Below, one piece after another: positions 1 through 5,746 of a DNA stretch of 7,249 nt (positions are counted from its first letter, which is position 1; each line of letters starts with the position of its first letter). The translations under genes and the position numbers were made by a program. Under the pieces are notes generated by a model, which had not been told where the DNA came from, made no database searches, and saw only the letters and a list, made by a program, of their open reading frames with translations. The stretch comes from JAZDLM01 sp043801895 (GTDB taxonomy: Bacteria; Patescibacteriota; Kazan-3B-28), in contig JAZDLM010000045.1 of assembly GCA_043801895.1 (NCBI GenBank), positions 1-7,249 of the forward strand. The letters run 5' to 3'.

Positions 1-2
1 GG

Positions 3-86
3 GTTGAGCGCCGTTTCGCGCTCAAAAACTTAAGCAAAATGGGTGGCAAAAAGGGCGGCCGGTATCAGCCGGTCAAAGGGTTATAA
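3..86 (+). CDS. Possible C-terminal fragment of an upstream gene
   Basis: An open frame enters from the left edge and ends at a TAA at 84-86, giving about 27 residues, strongly basic and glycine-rich near the end (a GGKKGG stretch, then RYQPVKGL). It stops only 7 bases before the polA ATG, the spacing of a tightly packed operon. I cannot assign a family from so short a tail, and chance openness over 28 codons is possible. If real, polA would be co-transcribed with this gene, and the AAAGGG at 75-80 would be a weak polA ribosome binding site inside its end. Confidence 0.35.
   Translation, partial: VERRFALKNLSKMGGKKGGRYQPVKGL
4..25. repeat. Perfect 8-bp inverted repeat (hairpin)
   Basis: TTGAGCGC (4-11) and GCGCTCAA (18-25) form a perfect 8-bp stem with a 6-nt loop. 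No T-tract follows on the plus strand, so it is not a convincing terminator for plus-strand transcription. It may be structure within an upstream coding end or another copy of the small palindromes scattered through this window. Confidence 0.5.
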
Positions 87-87
87 T
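82..87 (+). promoter_or_regulatory. Perfect TATAAT just upstream of the polA start
   Basis: TATAAT at 82-87 matches the sigma-70 -10 consensus at every base. A transcript would start about 6-7 nt later, at or next to the polA ATG at 94, giving an almost leaderless mRNA. There is no recognisable -35 box 17 bp upstream (CCGGTA at 59-64), so this is a candidate only. A chance match overlapping the end of an upstream gene is equally possible. Confidence 0.35.
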
Positions 88-93
88 GGATTC

Positions 94-2262
94 ATGGCAA
101 ATCGTAAAAAACTAGTTCTAATAGACGGCAATTCTTTAGTCCACCGCGCTTTCCACGCTTTCTCCCGCGCTAATCTTACTTCCCCCTCTGGCCAGCCCAC
201 CGGCGCCATTTACGGCTTCGCCGTAATGCTTCTGAATATCTACACCAAGCTCAAACCTGACTACATCGCTGTAGCTTTCGATACCGAAGCCCCGACCTTT
301 CGTCACAAAGAATATGTTGAATACAAGGCTACCCGAATCAAGGCTCCGCAGGAACTCTACGACCAAATCCCCGAAACCCAAGCCCTACTCGACAGTTTCA
401 ATGTGCCGGTCTTTCTGAAAGATGGCTTCGAGGCCGACGATATTATTGGCACATTGGCCAAGCAAGCTCCGAGTAGCATCGACGCTTACATCGCCACCGG
501 GGACATGGATGCTCTGCAGTTGGTTAACGACCATACTTTCGTTTACGCTCCTCGCAAAAGTTTTTCGGACATTGTTGTCTATACCCCCGAAGAGGTCTTA
601 AAAATTAAAGGTATCCGCCCCGACCAAGTCATCGACTTCAAGGGTCTCCGCGGTGATCCGTCCGACAACATCCCCGGCGTGCCGGGCATCGGAGAGATCA
701 CCGCTCTAAAACTTCTCCAACGATTTGGAAGCATAGAAAAGATCTACAAGAATTTGGACAAGCTCCCCGCCCCCGTCGCCGAGAAACTTAGAAAGCACGA
801 AAAACAGGCCATCCAAAGCCAAGGGTTAGCAACTATCCATACTTCCATCCCCATCAAACTCGATCTTGAAAAAGCCGAGGCTATCGCTTTCGACAAAGCC
901 CGGGTCTTCGAGCTTTTCCGTCGATTGGGCTTTAAAACCCTCTACGAAAAAATCCCCAACGGCACGCTGTCCCCAGGAGGGCAACCATCTTTTTTTAATA
1001 AGGTCCCGCCATTTGCCAAAGGCAAGATGGCGGGACAAAGAAAGTTCATAAAAGACCTCGACAAAAAACTCGATCCCGTCTTACGCAAAATGGAGCGGGC
1101 GGGTATTTTGTTGGATATCAAACTGCTGAACAAAATGAATCAGCAGATATCTGGGCGCATCACCAAACTCGAACGAAATATCCACAAGTATTCCAAAAAG
1201 GATTTCAACATCGGCTCCCCCATCCAGCTGGCTGACTTTTTGTTCAAAGAATTAAAACTCTTAACCCTAGGTATCGCCAAAACCAAGAAAAGCTATTCCA
1301 CTGCCGTCTCGGAACTTGAAAAAATCTACCGTGAACATCCCGTCATCAAACACATTTTGGAGTTCCGTCAGTTGGAAAAACTCCGCAACACCTACCTCGA
1401 AACCTTGCCGAAACTGGCGGACAAAGACAACCGCATCCACACTACCTACGCACAGGATACTTCGACTGGCAGACTGTCTTCCAAAGACCCCAACCTCCAA
1501 AACATTCCTATCAGGAGCGACCTAGGTGCGGAAATCCGCAAGGCGTTTATTGCTCCCAAGGGTTTTCGCCTGATCGCCGCCGACTATTCCCAAATTGAGC
1601 TTCGGGTCATCGCCTCCCTTGCCCATGATATCCGGATGATAAAGGTTTTCAACAAGGGCGAAGATATCCACACCACCGTCGCTGCCGAAGTCAACGGCAT
1701 CAAACTAAAAGATGTCACCAAAGAAATGCGCCGCAATGCCAAGGTCATCAACTTCGGCATCATCTATGGCGTCTCCCCTTATGGTCTCGCCGCCCGCACC
1801 AATATGACTATTCATCAGGCGACCAGCTACATTCATAAATATTTCGAGCTTCATCCGGAGATCAAACAATATATGGAAGATACCGCTGCCTATGCCAAGA
1901 CGCATGGCTATGTTGAGAGTCTGTTCGGCCGTCGCCGCTACATTCCCGAAATCCGCTCCAAAGTTCCATCAGTCCGTGCCGCTGCTGCGCGGGCTGCTAT
2001 CAATATGCCGGTTCAGGGTACCGCCGCTGATCTCCTGAAAGCCGCGATGATTAACATCGCAAAAGAACTTCCCAAAGTGAGCAAAAACAGCCGGATGCTT
2101 CTTCAAGTTCACGATGAGCTAGTGCTGGAAGTCCCAACCAAAGATATCAAAAAGGTCGGGAAACTGGTCAAAGACAAAATGGAAAACGTATATCAGCTAG
2201 ACGTCCCCATCCATGTCGACATCGAATCCGGCACCAACTGGGGAGAGACGAAGAAAATCTAA
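94..2262 (+). CDS. polA: DNA polymerase I lacking the 3'-5' exonuclease domain
   Basis: Family A DNA polymerase for primer removal, gap filling and repair synthesis in the cytoplasm. The ATG at 94 is chosen because homology begins there (MANRKKLVLIDGNS); 17 upstream codons look unrelated. The product is 722 residues. Residues about 7-290 are the 5' nuclease: acidic metal ligands D11, D63, D115/D116, D137/D139, then the helix-hairpin-helix GDPSDNIPGVPGIG. From about residue 323 (KKLDPVLRKMERAG) the polymerase domain follows: TGRLSSKDPNLQNIP, motif A DYSQIELR (D497), motif B with R546, K550, F554 and Y558, motif C QVHDEL (D674, E675). F554 in the O helix is the E. coli-like residue. The roughly 190-residue proofreading domain of E. 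coli Pol I is absent, not just degenerate; about 30 low-complexity residues join the two domains, encoded partly by a palindrome. Typical Pol I is 830-930 residues. The stop overlaps the purM start by one base. Function assignment is secure. Confidence 0.97.
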   Translation: MANRKKLVLIDGNSLVHRAFHAFSRANLTSPSGQPTGAIYGFAVMLLNIYTKLKPDYIAVAFDTEAPTFRHKEYVEYKATRIKAPQELYDQIPETQALLDSFNVPVFLKDGFEADDIIGTLAKQAPSSIDAYIATGDMDALQLVNDHTFVYAPRKSFSDIVVYTPEEVLKIKGIRPDQVIDFKGLRGDPSDNIPGVPGIGEITALKLLQRFGSIEKIYKNLDKLPAPVAEKLRKHEKQAIQSQGLATIHTSIPIKLDLEKAEAIAFDKARVFELFRRLGFKTLYEKIPNGTLSPGGQPSFFNKVPPFAKGKMAGQRKFIKDLDKKLDPVLRKMERAGILLDIKLLNKMNQQISGRITKLERNIHKYSKKDFNIGSPIQLADFLFKELKLLTLGIAKTKKSYSTAVSELEKIYREHPVIKHILEFRQLEKLRNTYLETLPKLADKDNRIHTTYAQDTSTGRLSSKDPNLQNIPIRSDLGAEIRKAFIAPKGFRLIAADYSQIELRVIASLAHDIRMIKVFNKGEDIHTTVAAEVNGIKLKDVTKEMRRNAKVINFGIIYGVSPYGLAARTNMTIHQATSYIHKYFELHPEIKQYMEDTAAYAKTHGYVESLFGRRRYIPEIRSKVPSVRAAAARAAINMPVQGTAADLLKAAMINIAKELPKVSKNSRMLLQVHDELVLEVPTKDIKKVGKLVKDKMENVYQLDVPIHVDIESGTNWGETKKI
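1003..1036. repeat. In-frame palindrome inside polA linker
   Basis: GTCCCGCCAT (1003-1012) pairs perfectly with ATGGCGGGAC (1027-1036). Inside it TTGCC (1013-1017) pairs with GGCAA (1021-1025) around an AAA loop, with only G1026 unpaired. It encodes roughly residues 304-315, in the non-conserved linker between the 5' nuclease and polymerase domains. A run of seven T precedes it closely (990-996). It looks like an inserted palindromic element tolerated in frame, though an intragenic hairpin of other origin cannot be excluded. Confidence 0.75.
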
Positions 2263-3212
2263 TGCCAACTCAGACGCCTGCATACGACACCACCAAGCCC
2301 TACAAACATCAGCTCGTAGAGCTGATACGTTCGACTTGGAATACACCCTACGCCAGCATTACCGCCGGCACTTATCAAATCATTCATCCCCGACACGCCT
2401 TCTCGGAGGTCGATCACACCGACGGCATTGGCAGCAAGGGCTGGTACCATTGGCGCGCTAAAACTTTTCAGAGTGCCGCCGTTGACGCACTCGCAATGAA
2501 CCTCAATGACCTCGCGATAATGGGCGCGGTCCCATACAAAATCCAAAACCACATCATCATCCCAACTGACGATCACTCGGCAATTTTAGCCATCGTCACC
2601 GCCCTCGCCGACAAATGCCGCCAACGCCAAATCGCCATCACCGGCGGCGAGACCTCAATCCAGACCAACCTCGACGGAATGGAGTTGAGCATCTCAATGA
2701 CCGGCGTCGTTGATACCATCCGTCCCAATCAATTCCAGATCGGCGACCAGCTCATCGGTCTGCCCAGCAACGGCATCCACTCCAACGGCTTCACCAAAGT
2801 CCGCCAACTTTTTGGACCAGAAATGCGCGATGACTTCACCCGCCCCACCGTCATTTATTTAGACACTATTCTGAAATTAAAATCCCTTGTCGATATCCAC
2901 GGAATGATGCACATCACCGGCGGAGCTTTCGCTAAACTTAAAGGCCGGCTGGATGGGGCTAACGCCATTATCACCGACACTCACTCTCTCAAACCCCAAC
3001 CCATTTTTTATGAAATATACGCTAGAGGTGTGACTGACGAGGAAATGTACAAGACCTTCAACTGCGGTATCGGCTTTATTATCGCTGTCGCCCCGAAAGA
3101 CCTCGAGATTGCCCTCTCCCAAACCGGCGGACAGCTCATCGGCTCTGTCGTCCCCGGCACCGGCAAGGTCGTTGTCCAGTCCGCCCTTAGCAATACTGTT
3201 GTCGAATATTAG
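2262..3212 (+). CDS. purM: Phosphoribosylformylglycinamidine cyclo-ligase (AIR synthetase), PurM family
   Basis: PurM closes the imidazole ring of FGAM using ATP to give AIR in purine synthesis. Of 316 residues, family motifs appear in order: TDGIGSK (53-59), NDLAIMGA (82-89), GGET (128-131), GIHSNGF (171-177), RPTVIYLDTILKL (194-206), HITGGAF (217-223) and EMYKTFNCGIG (261-271), the last strongly diagnostic of PurM over ThiL, HypE or SelD. It is shorter than the E. coli enzyme (about 345) and diverges in two places: the usual glycine-rich GGFGA segment before TDG is missing, and GGETAEMPG is replaced by GGETSIQTNLDG. The ATG overlaps the polA TAA (TAATG), implying translational coupling; the nearest purine-rich site, GGGAG at 2241-2245, is far upstream. 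No other pur gene lies in this window. The stop is TAG. Family is secure; exact substrate is an inference. Confidence 0.88.
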   Translation: MPTQTPAYDTTKPYKHQLVELIRSTWNTPYASITAGTYQIIHPRHAFSEVDHTDGIGSKGWYHWRAKTFQSAAVDALAMNLNDLAIMGAVPYKIQNHIIIPTDDHSAILAIVTALADKCRQRQIAITGGETSIQTNLDGMELSISMTGVVDTIRPNQFQIGDQLIGLPSNGIHSNGFTKVRQLFGPEMRDDFTRPTVIYLDTILKLKSLVDIHGMMHITGGAFAKLKGRLDGANAIITDTHSLKPQPIFYEIYARGVTDEEMYKTFNCGIGFIIAVAPKDLEIALSQTGGQLIGSVVPGTGKVVVQSALSNTVVEY

Positions 3213-3226
3213 CCTCTTTTTTGCTC

Positions 3227-3258
3227 AATTGGCGAATTGCTTAATTGCTAAATTACGC
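3227..3258. repeat. Imperfect octamer tandem array
   Basis: Four consecutive 8-bp units fill most of the purM-methyltransferase gap: AATTGGCG, AATTGCTT, AATTGCTA and AATTACGC. AATT is kept in all four, and the middle units differ by one base. The array ends 6 bp before the next ATG and leaves no Shine-Dalgarno there. A T-run (3217-3222) precedes it, but no hairpin for a terminator is visible. Confidence 0.7.
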
Positions 3259-3264
3259 TAAGCC

Positions 3265-3936
3265 ATGCCCAAAACCACTTCAGATTATGACTGGCCTGGG
3301 TGGCCCCTAAATGATAATCCCTATGGCAGCGATTTCGACCTGCCTGCCCGAAAAAGAATGATCGCCGGCAGCCGACAGCTCTGGCCGCTGATCCAAAAAT
3401 ACAAGAACCGACTGGGGACCAACCTATTGGAGGTCGGGCCATTCTTTAATCCATTGATTACGCCCAAGGAATTCCCCAAGGGCCGAATCTTCTACTGGGA
3501 GAATGACCGACACGTGCTCAAGTGGCTCCCCAGGCAGTATCCCGGTACCGCTCCTATCTATTGCGATTTAAATAAGGTCGAGGGAATCTCGGCCTTGAGA
3601 TTGAAGATGGAAACACTAAAACGCTTTCTTAAATTCAAGACTAAGAGCATCCGCTTCGACGCAGTGGTGGCTTCCCACGTATTAAACTACATCGACTACC
3701 GACTTTTCTTGCTGACGTTAAAAGGTTTTATAAAACCAGGCGGCCTGTTGTTTATCAACAACGTGGTTAACTATGGTCTTCCCCCATTCTTCTCCGACAA
3801 GCGACCGCATAGCATAGTCGAAACACTGCAGACCATTCGAGATGCCGGATATAGTATCCTAGAGAGTAGGACGATCAAGTCCGTTCACCCGAGACAAAAG
3901 AACAAAAGATTATTAGTTGTAGCCCAAGCCACTTAG
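3265..3936 (+). CDS. Class I SAM-dependent methyltransferase, substrate unknown
   Basis: 223 residues with a Rossmann-type methyltransferase core. Motif I, the SAM-binding loop, is LLEVGPFFNPL (54-64), an atypical version in which the usual GxGxG becomes GPFFNP. An acidic residue after strand 2 (WEND, 78-81), YCDLN (99-103), FDAVVASHVLNY (131-142) as motif IV, and FIKPGGLLFI (155-164) follow in the expected order. The first 50 residues form a short N-terminal extension rich in W, P and charged residues, with no signal peptide or membrane segment. The sequence does not reveal whether it acts on nucleic acid, protein or a small molecule. The ATG lies 52 bp after purM with no ribosome binding site (CGCTAAGCC precedes it). 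The stop is TAG. Confidence 0.82.
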   Translation: MPKTTSDYDWPGWPLNDNPYGSDFDLPARKRMIAGSRQLWPLIQKYKNRLGTNLLEVGPFFNPLITPKEFPKGRIFYWENDRHVLKWLPRQYPGTAPIYCDLNKVEGISALRLKMETLKRFLKFKTKSIRFDAVVASHVLNYIDYRLFLLTLKGFIKPGGLLFINNVVNYGLPPFFSDKRPHSIVETLQTIRDAGYSILESRTIKSVHPRQKNKRLLVVAQAT

Positions 3937-3981
3937 CCCATTCGAACTATCACAAATCGGTCCCTTCCCCTTTTTTCACTC

Positions 3982-3994
3982 GGCATTCTTCATT
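3982..3994 (+). repeat. 13-bp direct repeat, copy 1
   Basis: GGCATTCTTCATT occurs here and again at 4098-4110, perfectly conserved, within the 187-bp methyltransferase-mutM gap. A related 17-mer at 4031-4047 matches 4105-4121 at 14 of 17 positions. The gap therefore seems built from copies of one AT-rich repeat. Confidence 0.6.
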
Positions 3995-4001
3995 TCGCAG
4001 A

Positions 4002-4029
4002 CCCTTCCGTAGCTTCATGCGAAGGAGGG
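4002..4029. repeat. Degenerate intergenic palindrome
   Basis: CCTTC (4003-4007) and GAAGG (4021-4025) are inverted copies flanking TAGCTTCATG-type sequence; CCC and GGG at the outer ends extend the symmetry imperfectly. There is no T-tract, so it is not a good terminator. It may be a decayed copy of a short palindromic repeat. Confidence 0.45.
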
Positions 4030-4097
4030 CTTCATTCTTCGTTATCCTCATATCCGAACCCCGCTTCGAAACCCTCCAAATGCGTTAATTGTAATTT

Positions 4098-4110
4098 GGC
4101 ATTCTTCATT
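4098..4110 (+). repeat. 13-bp direct repeat, copy 2
   Basis: Second perfect copy of GGCATTCTTCATT (first at 3982-3994). It ends 13 bp before the mutM ATG, so it takes the place where a ribosome binding site would normally lie; none is visible there. Confidence 0.6.
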
Positions 4111-4351
4111 CTTAATTATCTTTATGCCCGAACTCCCGGAAGTCGAAACCGTTGTCCGCGGGCTCTCCCGACACATCGCCGGGCAGAAAATCAAAGCTAT
4201 TGAAATCCTCTCGGCCAAGAGCTTTTTGTGGAATCCCAAACTGACCAAGCCCAAAAGGGTCGGCGGCAAAACCGTCTACCCTATGCCCAAAGAAATCCTA
4301 GGGCACACCATCAAAAAAATCTCTCGCCGCGGCAAGAGCATCATCATTGAT

Positions 4352-4380
4352 TTGTCATCCCGAGGGACCGAGGGGCTTCC
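4352..4380. repeat. In-frame repeat half-element in mutM (first insert)
   Basis: This 29-bp stretch begins TTGTCATCCCGAGGG and continues with a CGAGGGG motif, the form of the GTCATCC...GAGGG repeat units common in several bacterial groups. It shares GTCATCC with the start of the larger element at 4442. It encodes about ten residues (SSRGTEGLPL) between DL and SLLIHLKMTG, where most Fpg proteins have only a short turn. The reading frame is kept. Confidence 0.6.
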
Positions 4381-4441
4381 TTTGTCTTTGCTTATTCACC
4401 TTAAGATGACCGGCCAACTTATATATATTCCCAACTCTCCT

Positions 4442-4505
4442 CGTCATCCTGGCATAGTCCAGGATCGTATAAAAGATTCTGGAGTCGTTCCTCCCCAGAA
4501 TGACG
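4442..4505. repeat. 64-bp two-hairpin palindromic element inserted in mutM
   Basis: The ends are CGTCATCCTGG (4442-4452) and CCAGAATGACG (4495-4505), inverted repeats matching at 10 of 11 positions. Each end also folds locally: ATCCTGG (4446-4452) pairs with CCAGGAT (4459-4465) around 6 nt, and ATTCTGG (4476-4482) pairs with CCAGAAT (4495-4501) around 12 nt. It is therefore a MITE/REP-like doublet. It encodes about 21 residues inserted between GQLIYIPN and NYGHPDKNFIEQMP, in a loop of Fpg, without breaking the frame. No transposase is present, so it would be non-autonomous. Confidence 0.8.
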
Positions 4506-4587
4506 GCAGGCTCAACTACGGCCACCCCGACAAAAACTTTATTGAACAAATGCCCTCCAAACACACTCGATTCATCTTTTAGTTATT

Positions 4588-4622
4588 CCCTAACCGCTCA
4601 CCGCTATCCGCTAACCACTCGT
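4588..4622. repeat. Heptamer tandem array in mutM
   Basis: Units read CCCTAAC, CGCTCAC, CGCTATC, CGCTAAC (4588-4615) and a decayed fifth, CACTCGT (4616-4622); the consensus is CGCTAAC. It begins 5 bp after the in-frame TAG and encodes residues between the conserved KHTRFIF and FLYFNDQRRFGW blocks, where Fpg proteins normally have about seven residues. It resembles the short tandem heptanucleotide repeats known from cyanobacteria in design, not in sequence. Confidence 0.7.
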
Positions 4623-5144
4623 CCAACTTTCTCTACTTCAACGATCAACGCCGGTTTGGCTGGGTCAAGCTCACTCCCACCTCCGAAGTTTCAAAAGACA
4701 AATTCTTTTCCAAACTTGGTATAGAACCTTTTGACAAAAACTTCACTCCCGCTTTTTTATATGCCGCCACTAGGCGTCGCCCCAAGAGTAACATCAAAGC
4801 CATTATTCTAGACCAATCACTCGTCACCGGCATCGGCAACATCTATTCCGACGAGGCTCTTTTTTATGCCGGTATCAAACCCACCCGTCTTGGAAAAACC
4901 ATCACCAAAGCCGACACCACCAAACTTCATTCAGCAATTAAAAAAGTTTTGACCAAGGGCATCAAATATTCCGGCACTAGCATCAACACCCACCGTACCC
5001 CGGAGGGTTCAATGGGTCAGATGCAAAAATACCTCACCGTCTATGAACGCGGGGGGCTACCCTGTCGTGGCGGCTGTAAAGGCACTGTTAAAAAAATTCG
5101 TTTGAACGGGAGAGGGACACACTTCTGCCCGGTTTGTCAGAAAT

Positions 5145-5183
5145 AAAAAAACCTCCCCGCCAGCTCTGGGCTGGCTAGGGAGG
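5145..5183 (-). terminator. Rho-independent terminator of the hot-dog gene
   Basis: On the minus strand CCTCCC (5183-5178) pairs with GGGAGG (5157-5152), and a second 6-bp stem GCCAGC/GCTGGC (5175-5170 with 5164-5159) stacks inside after a small 2x1 internal loop; the apical loop is 5 nt. Seven T follow (5151-5145). On the plus strand no T-tract follows the hairpin, so it serves minus-strand transcripts. The U-tract overlaps the mutM stop codon on the other strand, closing the convergent gene pair compactly. Confidence 0.88.
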
Positions 5184-5221
5184 AGTCCGACGGCACAAAG
5201 GTAATCGGCTATTTATTGGGT

Positions 5222-5240
5222 GGCGCTGCCTGCGCCTTTT
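5222..5240 (+). terminator. Weak candidate terminator for the mutM transcript
   Basis: GGCGC (5222-5226) and GCGCC (5232-5236) form a 5-bp GC stem with loop TGCCT, followed by four T (5237-5240) on the plus strand. It lies 75 bp past the mutM stop and overlaps the stop codon of the convergent hot-dog gene. The stem and T-run are short, so efficiency is doubtful. Confidence 0.35.
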
Positions 5241-5718
5241 ACTGGAGCAATTTGGCCTTGCGCGCAGGCACAAGCGAAGATTGCCCCACTATCGTCCCCT
5301 CGTACGCCGAGAATATCCGATCGCCCCGGACTGTCCCCTCGACATACACTCGGAGCCGCATCGTCGCTGTATAGCCCTCTAGCTCGATATTCTCGACCGA
5401 TACCACCAGCTTATAGCGGTATTGGTCGGCGGCTACTAATGCCCCCTTGAGCGAGCCGGCCTGGAAGGTTACCACAATGCTGTGGTTGTAGTCGGAGCCG
5501 ATGTTCTCGGTCAGAAAACGGTAGAGATGCCCCAGGATCCATTGCACCACCATCCCGGTGGGAACTATGGGGCACTCCCGTTGATGAAGCGGGTTGGGGT
5601 CTCCGCAGTCCCGGGCGAAACGCCGGGCTTTTCCCGCCCAGAACCTCTGGTTCTCTACGAGGGTGTGGTCTTGGCCTTCCTCGATGTTAAGCTTTGGCTT
5701 CGTCCATTCTTGTGCCAC
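5239..5718 (-). CDS. Single hot-dog-domain protein, MaoC/(R)-specific enoyl-CoA hydratase-like
   Basis: 159 residues, the size of a single hot-dog protein such as PhaJ (134). The N-terminal EEGQDHTL is followed by the family's active-site pattern RRFARDCGDPNPLH, in which D40 and H45 have the D-x4-H spacing of the hydratase catalytic dyad. PIVPTGM (50-56) corresponds to the segment before the central helix, and YRYKLVVSVENIELEGYTATMRLRV fits the strand region. The helix connection after the His is shorter than usual. The expected reaction is hydration of an enoyl-thioester, but a non-catalytic thioester-binding role is possible. The GTG start is chosen because GGAGG lies 6 nt upstream and homology begins there; a further ATG at 5826 would add unrelated residues and overlap dciA. 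It has its own promoter and terminator, so it is probably a single-gene transcript. No fatty-acid genes are nearby. Confidence 0.72.
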   Translation of the reverse strand: MAQEWTKPKLNIEEGQDHTLVENQRFWAGKARRFARDCGDPNPLHQRECPIVPTGMVVQWILGHLYRFLTENIGSDYNHSIVVTFQAGSLKGALVAADQYRYKLVVSVENIELEGYTATMRLRVYVEGTVRGDRIFSAYEGTIVGQSSLVPARKAKLLQ

Positions 5719-5724
5719 TCTAAG

Positions 5725-5729
5725 CCTCC
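5725..5729 (-). promoter_or_regulatory. Strong Shine-Dalgarno deciding a GTG start
   Basis: GGAGG on the minus strand lies 6 nt before the GTG at 5718. It decides in favour of this start over the upstream ATG at 5826. Its strength contrasts with the absent or weak sites before polA, the methyltransferase and mutM. Confidence 0.8.
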
Positions 5730-5746
5730 AGCTACAGGTTGAGCCG

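Larger units (their letters stand above)
4124..5146 (+). pseudogene. mutM: Formamidopyrimidine-DNA glycosylase (Fpg/MutM) interrupted by an in-frame TAG
   Basis: Fpg excises 8-oxoguanine and nicks the abasic site. The start is fixed by MPELPEVETV, where Pro2 becomes the N-terminal nucleophile and Glu3 the catalytic acid. K71 (RRGKSIII), IHLKMTGQL (91-99) and KHTRFIF (146-152) complete the N-terminal part. A TAG at 4580-4582 then stops translation after 152 residues. The same frame stays open to 5146 and encodes NDQRRFGW, the helix-two-turn-helix with GIGNIYSDEAL (Asn at 4838-4840), and a C-terminal zinc finger including GRGTHFCPVC. No ATG or GTG precedes the H2TH motif in the second part, so re-initiation seems unlikely. 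TAG ends purM, the methyltransferase and dciA, so it is not a sense codon here. At 341 codons including the TAG it exceeds the usual 270 or so; the excess matches repeat insertions at 4352-4380, 4442-4505 and 4588-4622. No Shine-Dalgarno is visible. A recent nonsense mutation, readthrough or a sequence error (GAG to TAG) are the options. Confidence 0.88.

Noticed and set aside
43..93. A polA start 17 codons upstream
   Set aside because: PolA homology begins at the ATG at 94; the preceding residues do not resemble the family.
2259..2576. 105-codon minus-strand frame opposite purM
   Set aside because: It is opposite a well-supported gene, shows no recognisable domain and has the pattern of a shadow frame.
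3213..3226. A rho-independent terminator after purM
   Set aside because: A run of six T is present, but no GC-rich hairpin precedes it.
4580..4582. TAG as a reassigned sense codon
   Set aside because: TAG ends purM (3210-3212), the methyltransferase (3934-3936) and dciA (5810-5812) at expected protein ends, so general recoding is unlikely.
3227..4622. A CRISPR array
   Set aside because: The repeats are 7-13 bp and either directly tandem or sparse, without regular spacers or cas genes.
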